Positions 27,361 to 36,190 of a DNA stretch of 64,000 bases are shown here, in pieces. Source of the DNA: an uncultured Rickettsiales bacterium (lineage in GTDB: Bacteria > Pseudomonadota > Alphaproteobacteria > Rickettsiales > UBA1997); contig CAKVGI010000007.1 in assembly GCA_934747265.1 (NCBI GenBank), positions 1 to 64,000 on the forward strand. The letters run 5' to 3'. Under the pieces are notes generated by a model. That model was not told the DNA's origin, ran no database searches, and worked only from the letters and a program-made list of their open reading frames with translations. The position numbers were made by a program, and so were the translations under genes. How positions within the stretch are numbered: position 1 is the first letter of the stretch; each line of letters begins with the position of its first letter.

Positions 27361-28296
27361 TTATTTAGTTTTATTTTTTGCAATTTCCTTAATTTTTTCA
27401 TATCTTTGATTTTCTAGCGCTATATTGGTATCTAGCGGATATACTGCATCTGTACAAATTGTATACTGTATATTATATTCCTCAAATATTTTAAATATTT
27501 TAGCAAACTCTTCTTCATTTTTTACAGCTTGTGTTGTTAAATTACTAGATATACAAATTTCAAACATCACGCCAGCTTTTTCTGCAAGTTTCATTAAGCT
27601 TGGAAATTTATGAATTTGTACTCCATGCCCTATTCTTTTTACTTGATATTTTTCTATAATTGTTGCTAACGTATCTTCAACACCATCATAATATCTCTCA
27701 CCAGCGTGAATCGTAGTCATCATTCCCAACGCATTAGCTGTTTTATAATAATTTTCAAATTCCGGTTTTAAATGTATTGTTTCTTCTGGTCCAGCAGCAT
27801 CAATACCAACTACACCTTTACCAAAATATTGAATTGCTTTTTTAAAAATAGCATCATTTGCTGAAACTTCTATATCTCTTCCAAGACAAAAAATCTGACC
27901 ACCAGTAATACCAAAAATAGTTTTTGCTCTTTCATATCCAGCCCTAGCTGAAATAATTAGCTTATCAAAATCTATTTTAAAATTCTGGCTTCTTTTGTAT
28001 GGATTCCATCTTAATTCCAAATAATCACAACCAGCACAATAAGCATCTACAAACGATTTATAAAAAGATCTTTCTATTGCTTTTGGAGAACTTTGAGCTT
28101 CATCTATATTATGAATAATACTTAAATATTCTTCAAGATTACTAACTTTTTCTTTTTTCATTGAAAGACTATCTCTAAATTTACCAAAATCCTTATTTTT
28201 TAACTTTAAGCCAGTTTCATTAATAATTTCAAATAACAAAACTGGATCAGTAGCTCCTGATAAATGTAAATGTAAGTCTTTCATATAACCATCCAC
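27361..28296 (-). CDS. Adenosine-deaminase-like metal-dependent hydrolase
   Basis: This 311-aa protein has the adenosine/AMP deaminase fold. Metal ligands are DLHLHLSGA (HxH), TIHAGE (His, catalytic Glu), RIGHG (catalytic His) and the Asp of CTDAVYP; GVVGIDAAGPE contributes to the substrate site. In standard adenosine deaminases the last motif is TDDP, and here the second Asp is Ala, so the substrate may differ (another purine nucleoside or base). It would act in cytosolic purine salvage. An in-frame ATG at 28284 (MKDLHLHL) is an alternative start. It is monocistronic and convergent with the porin. Confidence 0.85.
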   Translation of the reverse strand: MDGYMKDLHLHLSGATDPVLLFEIINETGLKLKNKDFGKFRDSLSMKKEKVSNLEEYLSIIHNIDEAQSSPKAIERSFYKSFVDAYCAGCDYLELRWNPYKRSQNFKIDFDKLIISARAGYERAKTIFGITGGQIFCLGRDIEVSANDAIFKKAIQYFGKGVVGIDAAGPEETIHLKPEFENYYKTANALGMMTTIHAGERYYDGVEDTLATIIEKYQVKRIGHGVQIHKFPSLMKLAEKAGVMFEICISSNLTTQAVKNEEEFAKIFKIFEEYNIQYTICTDAVYPLDTNIALENQRYEKIKEIAKNKTK

Positions 28297-28636
28297 TAAA
28301 AAATTATTTTTAAAATTATGTACATTAAAAATAAAAAAGTCAAGAAGAAAAAATATTTAAATAGTTTCGACAATTTTAACAGATTATAAAACATTAATTC
28401 CTTTAAATTTCCATTGTCTAACCTATACACTGAATCATCTCAGTCTATATATTTTAAATCCATACAATTATCTCATAGTTAATTACCAGCCAAGATAGTT
28501 ATATTATTATATTATTTTGTATTAATATATTAATGTTGTATTATATTTATATATACATAATCATCTATCAACATATCATATACAACCTATAAGTATATTT
28601 ACAACATAAATACATAAAAATAATTTAAATTAATTA
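28297..28636. other. Intergenic stretch without a recognisable gene
   Basis: AT-rich sequence between the start of the deaminase-like gene and the promoter at 28637. No open frame of note and no tRNA are seen. Confidence 0.5.
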
Positions 28637-28665
28637 TTGACTAATAGAAAAGTATGTTTTATATT
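28637..28665 (+). promoter_or_regulatory. Strong sigma70 promoter of a putative small RNA
   Basis: TTGACT (28637-28642), an exact 17-bp spacer and TATATT (28660-28665) are followed by the unusually G-rich CTTGGTGCGGTAGTGGTAG. No coding frame starts downstream within the next 110 bp. Confidence 0.6.
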
Positions 28666-28671
28666 CTTGGT

Positions 28672-28777
28672 GCGGTAGTGGTAGTTTTAAAAACATATTT
28701 CTAGAATTGTTTTATATAAGAATGAGACTTATGCTAAATTATATTAAAAGAAATACTTTACTAAGTATTTCTTTTTT
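28672..28777 (+). ncRNA. Candidate small RNA, about 105 nt
   Basis: A strong promoter at 28637-28665 and an excellent rho-independent terminator at 28747-28777 (stem AAAGAAATACTT/AAGTATTTCTTT, loop TACT, T6) bracket about 105 nt with no usable open frame. The 5' end GTGCGGTAGTGGTAG is the most G-rich segment of this gap. It lacks the SRP RNA tetraloop motif and does not look like tRNA, 6S or tmRNA. Existence is inferred from the promoter-terminator pair alone; strand is + and ends are approximate. Confidence 0.5.
28747..28777 (+). terminator. Rho-independent terminator of the small RNA candidate
   Basis: A perfect 12-bp stem with loop TACT is followed by an uninterrupted T run. Confidence 0.8.
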
Positions 28778-29108
28778 AATTTCTTCTATTGAATCCTTTT
28801 AAATGTTTCTGCTTTATTGTACTATAACTAAAAGCAACAAAACAAATCAATAGAATATAATTAAATAACTGTATTGCTCATTGTACAATAATAATACTAT
28901 TAATTTTAATAAGAATTTCATCTTTTTTACTATTTACGGGGCGCATTAATATTTTCTCTTTATTATCCATTTACAATGTAGATGTTAACTTAAAGAATAC
29001 ATATGTTTTATCTCAATTTGCAACGTGGGAGTTATGAGGCAGGCAAGGGATTGATAATATTTAACCTTATTAAAAAATACCAAATCAAAAATTACGCATA
29101 CACAACAG
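28778..29108. other. Intergenic stretch, no confident gene
   Basis: A locally G/C-richer patch (ACGGGGCGC near 28936, and GTGGGAGTTATGAGGCAGGC near 29025) stands out. A 41-aa plus-strand frame at 29003-29128 and a 30-aa minus-strand frame (MDNKEKILMRPVNSKKDEI) cover it, but neither has a ribosome site or a recognisable product. It could be a decayed gene. Confidence 0.35.
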
Positions 29109-31862
29109 TTATCTGGCCATCCTTATAGTATTTAGGTATTCATTAATTTGCTTATAATTTGTTGCATTTTTAAAGCCACTTACAGAATCACCATTAATTG
29201 AAGTTGGGACTGTTAGACTAATAGGACGAGTATTTAAATTACCGACTAACATTATAAAGTTAAGTAATGCATCCAATTTAAAGTTTGTTTCATTAAATTC
29301 AAATGTTCCACTCATTTTACCATTAATAAGAGGCCTTGAAAGATCAATATCAATCTGTCCTTTTTTGTTAGAATATTGAATATTTCCAGATAAACTATCA
29401 AAAACGGTTTTTTTATCTTTATCAAATAAAATACTGTTAGGCTTTATGGTGTTTACAAATTCAGGATTTACATTTAGTTTTAATAAATCAGAATTTAGAT
29501 TATACAGACCAAAACCATTTGCAATAATACCATTACCGATTAATTGCATTTTAAATATATAATTTTGCATAAAAGAATTTAGCGTATTACCCTGTGAATA
29601 CAAAACTGAACTAAAACCTATCAATCCGCCAATATTATTTGATTTTGTGAATAAATATAGTGTTTCCTCTAAACTTGATGTACAAGCATTAAAAACAACA
29701 TTTAACTTTCTATTAAAATTTAAATCTAAAAAGCCAGTAATCTTACATTTACCGCCAAAACCATCAATATTAAAATCATCAAAATTAAATATACCGTTTT
29801 TTAATGTTGATGAAATTGTAAAATTATTCAATTTTGAGTTTTTAAATGTTGAGTTTTTACCATTAATTAATACTGAGCCATTTATATCCTCAAATGTCGG
29901 TATTACAAAAAGCAATTTATTAAACAATATCCCGTTCTGAAAATTATGATTATCAATATTCAACGAAATATTTATTGTTGGGTTAAATTGTTTTATATTT
30001 ACATCTATATTTCCAACAATTTCATTATTTAAATTAATATCTCTAATATTAAAAACCCCTTGCGATGTTGTAATTATAAAGCTATAATTATGATCCATAA
30101 TATTATTATATTTAATATCTCTTATGTTAAATCTCAAAAATGAATGTATAGAAAAATCATTTAAGAAGAGTAATCTATTTTTTAGTAAATTACCAGTATT
30201 CTTTTCTTCTTTAAAAATATTATCAATTATTTTATCAACATCTACATTTTCAATATTACTGTTTATGGCAACATAGGATATTCCATTATCAAGCCCTATT
30301 TCTATTGTATTATTCGTTTTAAGATTTTGTGTATTAAAATTAACATTATTAAAGAAAATTGTATCATTTATAATATCAAAAAATCCAGTAAACGTGAATT
30401 TTTCTTGTTTGTCTTTTTTAACATATTTCGTATTTTTTACAAAACTCCAAAATTCTTCTAAATTATTACTAGACATAATAATAGAATTTTTATTTTCTGG
30501 TGTAATTTTAACTAAGACTTTGGTTTCTCCCGGTAAAATGGAAGAAAAATTTTTTACCAAAAAATTATGATTATTAAAATACGAAAAGCTTAATATTGCA
30601 TTAGAAATGTTTGACTGATTTAGCGTTGCATTCTTTATCGCTATATCAAAATTTGTTTGATTAATGCTAAATATTTTTTCAATATAACTCTTATACTTTT
30701 CCTTTTGTGCTTTTTGACTCATTTTTCCAGAGAAAATAAAAATTTCATCCTCAGAAATATTATTTGCTGTTTTGTTTATAAAATTCTTTATTAACAAATT
30801 GTCAAAGTTCACATAATTCAAATATAAATTAATCTTATTATCTTTATATTCAGTTAAATTGATCTCAACTTCCCCGCTACCATTTAAATCTTTACCAGCA
30901 AAACCAAAATTATTTACAAAAAATACTTCATTATCATATTTGAATGAGAATTTTCCTTTTAAATCTGTATCTCCAATTATTCTTTTATAGAAAAAATTCT
31001 CACTATCAAAAATTGTTTTACTAAAAAGCTGTAAGTTAAATATATTAAATGTCGTATTTCCTTCAAAACTGTTATTATTATAAGTTATTTTTGCATTTGT
31101 ATGAGTATTAAACGCTTGCGAACTTAGATTTAATTTCAAATCCAAATATTCTTTTCTATTTTTTCTAATGTTAAAATCTATTTTTAAAGGCTGTCTATTA
31201 GAAAATAAATCGCCAGAAATATTTAATTTATTAGCACTAAGTACGCTTTCTAGATTTATATTGGTAAAATTTCTTGTATATAATTCATTTGAAAATTTAA
31301 TTTCGTTATTAATTAAATATATTGGAATATCGTTATTTGTAAGAATATTTTTTGAATATGTATTTAATATTTGCTTAATATCTTCAATATTAATTTCTTG
31401 ATTATTTTTAGATGTTTTGATGTCAAAATATCCATCTATTATTTCAATTTTTTTTGCAACAACTTTTTTTGTTAACAAACTACTAGTTGATAAATAAAGT
31501 TTAATTTCTTTTATATTAAAATCTAAAACATAATTATTTTGAGTCAAGTTAACAGCTTTTATATCTTTTATCACTAAATGTGGAGTAAAAAATGAACGAA
31601 AAGCAATATTACCAGATATTTCAAACGACTTATTGTCTTTATCACTAATTTTTAATATATTTTGAATATTTTTATTAAAATTATTCTTTAATATATTTGT
31701 ATTAACCATAAATCTCAATAAAAACGCACCGCCAACATACAGAAATAAAAATACCGCCATAGAAATGACAAATTTTTGCAATTTATTAGATTTATCAACT
31801 ATTTCTATTTCTTCATTTAAAACATCTTTGCTTGTTCTAAAACTATTTTCTTCCGTCATCAA
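29109..31862 (-). CDS. AsmA-family protein
   Basis: This 917-aa protein has one N-terminal membrane anchor (about residues 30-53, LQKFVISMAVFLFLYVGGAF) and a long periplasmic beta-rich body. The end resembles the AsmA C-terminal domain (NIQYSNKKGQIDIDLSRPLINGKMSG, LDALLNFIMLVG). AsmA-like proteins form hydrophobic grooves thought to carry phospholipids between membranes. The family is inferred from architecture and the repeated IxGxxxFNxxxF-type strands; sequence is diverged and Asn-rich. Its start overlaps the end of murG by 20 bp, so it is the last gene of yraN-murG-asmA. Confidence 0.75.
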   Translation of the reverse strand: MMTEENSFRTSKDVLNEEIEIVDKSNKLQKFVISMAVFLFLYVGGAFLLRFMVNTNILKNNFNKNIQNILKISDKDNKSFEISGNIAFRSFFTPHLVIKDIKAVNLTQNNYVLDFNIKEIKLYLSTSSLLTKKVVAKKIEIIDGYFDIKTSKNNQEINIEDIKQILNTYSKNILTNNDIPIYLINNEIKFSNELYTRNFTNINLESVLSANKLNISGDLFSNRQPLKIDFNIRKNRKEYLDLKLNLSSQAFNTHTNAKITYNNNSFEGNTTFNIFNLQLFSKTIFDSENFFYKRIIGDTDLKGKFSFKYDNEVFFVNNFGFAGKDLNGSGEVEINLTEYKDNKINLYLNYVNFDNLLIKNFINKTANNISEDEIFIFSGKMSQKAQKEKYKSYIEKIFSINQTNFDIAIKNATLNQSNISNAILSFSYFNNHNFLVKNFSSILPGETKVLVKITPENKNSIIMSSNNLEEFWSFVKNTKYVKKDKQEKFTFTGFFDIINDTIFFNNVNFNTQNLKTNNTIEIGLDNGISYVAINSNIENVDVDKIIDNIFKEEKNTGNLLKNRLLFLNDFSIHSFLRFNIRDIKYNNIMDHNYSFIITTSQGVFNIRDINLNNEIVGNIDVNIKQFNPTINISLNIDNHNFQNGILFNKLLFVIPTFEDINGSVLINGKNSTFKNSKLNNFTISSTLKNGIFNFDDFNIDGFGGKCKITGFLDLNFNRKLNVVFNACTSSLEETLYLFTKSNNIGGLIGFSSVLYSQGNTLNSFMQNYIFKMQLIGNGIIANGFGLYNLNSDLLKLNVNPEFVNTIKPNSILFDKDKKTVFDSLSGNIQYSNKKGQIDIDLSRPLINGKMSGTFEFNETNFKLDALLNFIMLVGNLNTRPISLTVPTSINGDSVSGFKNATNYKQINEYLNTIRMAR

Positions 31863-32946
31863 TACTTTCCTTGATAATTTTTAATATATTTTCATCAGCA
31901 TTTGGAATTGCTATTTTTTTAGCATTATTTGACATTTTTTCCAATTTTTCTTTATCTTTAATCAATTCAAAAAATATTTTTTGAAAATCTTTTATATTAA
32001 AATTTTTTTCCAAAACAACTATTGAAGCGTTATTTTTTTCAAATACTTTCGCATTAATTTCCTGATGATTATTGGCTGAGTTCATTAATGGAATAACAAT
32101 ACTTGGTCTACCAGCCATAGCTGTTTCAAATAATGTCCCACTTCCAGATCTGCCTATCACTAAATGTGCTTTTGTTAATAATTCATCCATATTGTTAAAA
32201 AATGGAGAAACTACCGCATCTAAATTGATTTTTCTATAATAATCTTTTACAATATCTAAATATTCTTCCCTTACTTGATGGTAAACTTTAATATTTTTTT
32301 GTAATTTCTTATGTTCTTCATCAAATATTTTTGGTAAAAATTCACTAAATATTTTAGCACCAGCGCTACCACCAGTTATAAGAACAATAAATTTCTCATC
32401 ATTTGTTGGATACACGTAATTTACCTTATATAAATCTTTTATATTTTTTCTTACCGGCATGCCTGTATATACAACTTTTTTCATATCATTGTAATTTACA
32501 CCATAAATCTCGTAATAGCTAGTCATTATTTTTTTTGCATATCTTCCAAATAATCTATTTACTTTTCCAACATGGGCATTTTGTTCATGTATTATAAATG
32601 GTGTTTTTGTCCAATAACAAGCCATTAAAGTTGGTAGTGTTGCATAACTTCCGAAAGATACAATCAAATCTGGTTTTTCTGTCTTTATTAATTTTTTTGT
32701 CTGAAAAAATCCGGATAAAATTTTAAAAATATCTTTTACACTTCTTAGCGTTTTGCTAGTGTTGATTATTCTATAATTGAGATTATTTGATGAATACTTT
32801 TCATACACACTATCCGCAACAATACAAATATTATTTTTATCCTCTGTTAATTTTTCCGCAACTGATATAGCAGGAAATATATGACCACCAGAACCACCAG
32901 TTGCTAAAAATATTTTAAGTTTTTTTTCTTTATTATCTTTCATCAT
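31843..32946 (-). CDS. murG: UDP-GlcNAc:undecaprenyl-PP-MurNAc-pentapeptide GlcNAc transferase
   Basis: This 367-aa GT-B enzyme makes lipid II at the inner face of the membrane. The N-terminal TGGSGGHIFPAISVAEKL loop, FIIHEQNAHVGKVNRLFG, the middle VLITGGSAGAKIF and the C-terminal VIGRSGSGTLFETAMAGRPS with NNHQEINA are diagnostic. It overlaps yraN by one base and asmA by 20 bp. No other mur or fts genes are adjacent, so the usual division and cell-wall cluster is dispersed. Confidence 0.97.
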   Translation of the reverse strand: MMKDNKEKKLKIFLATGGSGGHIFPAISVAEKLTEDKNNICIVADSVYEKYSSNNLNYRIINTSKTLRSVKDIFKILSGFFQTKKLIKTEKPDLIVSFGSYATLPTLMACYWTKTPFIIHEQNAHVGKVNRLFGRYAKKIMTSYYEIYGVNYNDMKKVVYTGMPVRKNIKDLYKVNYVYPTNDEKFIVLITGGSAGAKIFSEFLPKIFDEEHKKLQKNIKVYHQVREEYLDIVKDYYRKINLDAVVSPFFNNMDELLTKAHLVIGRSGSGTLFETAMAGRPSIVIPLMNSANNHQEINAKVFEKNNASIVVLEKNFNIKDFQKIFFELIKDKEKLEKMSNNAKKIAIPNADENILKIIKESIDDGRK

Positions 32947-33311
32947 TATCGCTCAACCCAAGTATTTTTTATATGTTTTACTTTAAATATATTTTTTATC
33001 AAAACAACATCTATCATTACATCAAAATTAGAATACATTTCATTTTTATTCAAGAAAATTTTTAAACTATTCATAATTCTATAAAATTGTTTTTGATAAA
33101 CAACCTCGCCTATTGATATATTTTTATTTTTTCTAGCTTTTACCTCAACTGCAATTATGCTTTTATTTTTCCTAAAAATTAAATCAATTTCTCCAAATTT
33201 TGTTTTATATCTATGCTTTAATAATTTATATCCTTTGAAAAAAAATAAAAATATAACATAATATTCCGCCATCAACCCAAAAAAATATGATTTTTGCTTC
33301 TTAGTTTTCAT
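32946..33311 (-). CDS. YraN/UPF0102 family endonuclease-like protein
   Basis: This 121-aa protein of the UPF0102 family has a restriction-endonuclease-like fold. The core is FGLMAEYYVIFLFFFKGY, KTKFGEIDLIFRKNKSIIAVEVKAR, with the Asp and the ExK-type residues of a nuclease site. The biochemical role of the family is not settled. It is the first gene of the yraN-murG-asmA run. Confidence 0.85.
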   Translation of the reverse strand: MKTKKQKSYFFGLMAEYYVIFLFFFKGYKLLKHRYKTKFGEIDLIFRKNKSIIAVEVKARKNKNISIGEVVYQKQFYRIMNSLKIFLNKNEMYSNFDVMIDVVLIKNIFKVKHIKNTWVER

Positions 33312-33436
33312 TTTATTATATATTTAAACTACTTTAATTGTAGTTGATAAACAATTAAAATCAACAATATTTTTAAAAAACAATCCAATATCACCAACCT
33401 TTCACATAATACTTAATTATCATATTTTAATATAAC

Positions 33437-34686
33437 TACCTATCCATTAAACAATAAATATAAGCTGTATTCTATTAATCGTTTTATATTAATTACAACA
33501 TTATATTTTGGCTTTATTTTAAATATCGTGTTTTGGAATTTTGTTTTAACAAATATTGTTGTAAATGTTTTTTCGGTTTTTTATTTTTAATATCTTTACT
33601 ATTTTTTATTTCTTTTCCTTTATATTTATTATTTAATCTTATTATTGTTCCATATATAGGTAAACCATTAATAATAATATTACTTCTATTATCAAGTTCT
33701 GCAAATTTTTTTATGTACAATTATGGGGTATATATAGATGCAGATATGATAAGAAATGTTTTTGAAACAAACCAAAGGGAAGCGTTAGACTTATTTACAT
33801 TAAAATTTTGTTTAATCTATTTGTTAACTGGTATTGTGCCAGCGATAATTGTTGCTTTTACAAAAATCAACTATTCATCATTAAAACAAGAAGTAAAACA
33901 TAGAACAATTTACACTTTAATCGGTTTATGTATAATTGGAATTTTTGCTGGTACTTCATTTAAAGAATATGCTTCTTTTGGTAGGAATAATAGAGAAGTT
34001 AGAAAATTAATAAATACATTAAATTATAATTACACTATTGTAAGCTATTTTCAAAAATAAGCATTATTAAAAAGAGAATTTTTAAAATTAGATGAAAACA
34101 CACTTATTGTACCATATCAAGATCCATATAAAACCGTTCTTATAATGGTTGTTGGAGAAACAGCAAGAGCTAAGAACTTTTCACTTAATGGTTATATACA
34201 AAAAACAAATCCATTACTTGAAAAGCAAGATGTAGTTAATTTTAGTAATGTTAAGTCATGTGGTACAGCAACAGCAATTTCATTACCTTGTATTTTTTCA
34301 AATGATACTAAAAATAATTTTGATGTTGTGGATTCAAAATATGAAGAAAATTTAGTAGATATTTTACAAAAATCTGGATATGATGTTTTATGGTTAGAAA
34401 ATGATGATGGTTGTAAGGGCGTTTGCAACCGTATAAAAAATGATATTCAATAGCGCCATCTGAACAAACAGACGTACCGATGATTATTTGGATGTCGGAA
34501 GCAATGAAAAAATATGACTATATTGATTATGATTGCTTGAAAAATAAAGCAAAAAATATGCATTTTTCACATGATAATATATTCCACTCAGTAATCGGAT
34601 TACTTGAAGTTAAAACAACTGAATATAAAAAAGATTATGATATATTCTTAAAATGTAGAAAAAAGGTATTACCATACCAAAAATAA
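33437..34686 (+). pseudogene. eptA: Broken lipid A phosphoethanolamine transferase (eptA remnant)
   Basis: Four pieces align in order with EptA. An N-terminal membrane piece with no ATG reads LYSINRFILITTLYFGFILN up to about 33580, in another frame. A frameshift in the T-rich tract near 33580 leads to the piece at 33533-34060 (PLIIILLLLSSSANFFMYNYGVYID). An in-frame TAA at 34058 is followed in the same frame by MVVGETARAKNFSLNGY and SCGTATAISLPC to a TAG at 34451. A further frame change then gives VPMIIWMSEAMKKYDYIDYD to 34686. Some 140 residues that should contain the metal-binding SDHGES segment are deleted at about 34450. The nucleophile Thr region survives, but no active enzyme can be made. 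Confidence 0.88.
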
Positions 34687-34689
34687 TAA

Positions 34690-35847
34690 TTAATTTTTAT
34701 TTATTTTCTTAATCAACTCCTCCCAAGAATTTAGAACATTTTCTTCGGAATAATTTTTTATCATTTCCTTTGCTTTTGTACCTAATTTCTTTCTTAAATC
34801 AGCATTATTTATTAATTTTTCAAGATTTAATACAAGGTCATCCACATCATTATCTATTAAAATACCATTTGTATTATCTACTATTAATTCGTTTACTGCT
34901 GGCGCTGTTCTTAATCCAATACTTGGTAAACCAACAGACATAGCTTCACCCAAAGCAATTCCAAACCCTTCAAACAAAGATGGAAAAATAAAAATATCGC
35001 ATTTCTCTAATTCATGTAAAATATTTTTGCTTGTTCCTTTTAAAATGACTTTATTTTTTAAACCAAATTCTTCTATAAGATCTGTCAATTTTTGCGTGTA
35101 CTTTTCGCTTCCATTACCCCAAATATCAACTTCCCACTGAGGATATTTTTTGTAAATTTTAGCAAAAGCTTTTATTATTAATTCCTGATTTTTTACTTCT
35201 GCCAACCTACCAACATTTGCTATAATAAACTTATCTTTTTGATTTGAATAATCAATATTTTTATCGGTTTGTGGAATTGAGTTTGGAATTACGGTAATTT
35301 CACCACTATAATATGGTTTCATTAAATCAACAAAACTAGGCATCAACACCTGACAAACCTTGATATTTTTCATCAAAGACAAAGTAATTTTTGATACAGT
35401 TTTTGATTTTCTATGAAAAATATTCCAAGGAACTCCATGTATCATTTGTATAATTGGAACATTGTAAGTGTGAGAATAACAAACTTCAACTAAATCTTGC
35501 GGATTAGCAAGGATAATTAAATCTGGTTTTTCTTGATTAATATATTTATAAACAACATCAGAAGTATATTTATAATTATTAAAACACGACAAAATATTTA
35601 GAAGTTTTGTTGATTTTATTAGCTTAAAAATATTTTTATGAAAACCTTTAAAATTTGTACCACCAATATTTATAAATTTTACTTTATCATTAAGTTTAAA
35701 AAATGGCGCGCCTTCTTTATTGTCATTTGTCATAAAAACAACATCATATCCTCTTTCAGCAAGAGATGAAGACAGGAAACACAAAACTTTTTCAGTACCG
35801 CCAGCACTATTGATAACATCCGTTCTCTGATAAAATAAAATTTTCAA
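34690..35847 (-). CDS. Glycosyltransferase family 4 protein
   Basis: This 385-aa GT-B glycosyltransferase has an N-terminal acceptor domain (FYQRTDVINSAGGTEKVLCF, the glycine-rich loop) and a Glycos_transf_1 domain. The latter shows IANVGRLAEVKNQELIIKAF, VILKGTSKN, and the E-x7-E motif FPSLFEGFGIALGEAMSVGL. It is likely to act in LPS or other envelope glycan synthesis. The acceptor is unknown. It is convergent with the eptA remnant (3 bp apart) and has its own promoter. Confidence 0.88.
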   Translation of the reverse strand: MKILFYQRTDVINSAGGTEKVLCFLSSSLAERGYDVVFMTNDNKEGAPFFKLNDKVKFINIGGTNFKGFHKNIFKLIKSTKLLNILSCFNNYKYTSDVVYKYINQEKPDLIILANPQDLVEVCYSHTYNVPIIQMIHGVPWNIFHRKSKTVSKITLSLMKNIKVCQVLMPSFVDLMKPYYSGEITVIPNSIPQTDKNIDYSNQKDKFIIANVGRLAEVKNQELIIKAFAKIYKKYPQWEVDIWGNGSEKYTQKLTDLIEEFGLKNKVILKGTSKNILHELEKCDIFIFPSLFEGFGIALGEAMSVGLPSIGLRTAPAVNELIVDNTNGILIDNDVDDLVLNLEKLINNADLRKKLGTKAKEMIKNYSEENVLNSWEELIKKINKN

Positions 35848-35876
35848 GTCGTTAATAGTTTATTATTCACATAGAC

Positions 35877-35904
35877 AGTATATATTTTACATTTGCATTG
35901 TCAA
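35877..35904 (-). promoter_or_regulatory. Sigma70 promoter of the glycosyltransferase
   Basis: On the minus strand a perfect TTGACA (35904-35899), a 16-bp spacer and TATACT (35882-35877) lie about 30 bp before the ATG. The rest of the gap up to 36190 shows nothing recognisable. Confidence 0.65.
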
Positions 35905-36190
35905 TATTTTTTGCGATATAATAATTTTTGATATATTTTGATTATGTTATTATCTTAATTCTTAATTTCTCACCACACTTAGTAAAAAACAAGCACTTTA
36001 AAAATCATGAACTTTTATATAAAAAAGGAAGGTTTAGTGAAAAAATATAAAGATATACAGACTTAACAGAAATGGTTAATATGAGATATAGAGTATCTAG
36101 CAAAACAGAGTCAGTCTCACTAATTTTAATAACCCCCAATTACAATTTAATAAACATATTCTATATAAGAATAAAAAGTTAAAAATAAAG

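Noticed and set aside
28672..28777. Signal recognition particle RNA or 6S RNA
   Set aside because: The GGAA tetraloop region of SRP RNA and the large internal bubble and length of 6S RNA are not present.
29003..29128. 41-aa plus-strand frame
   Set aside because: It overlaps the 3' end of the AsmA-family gene, lacks a ribosome site and has no recognisable homologue.
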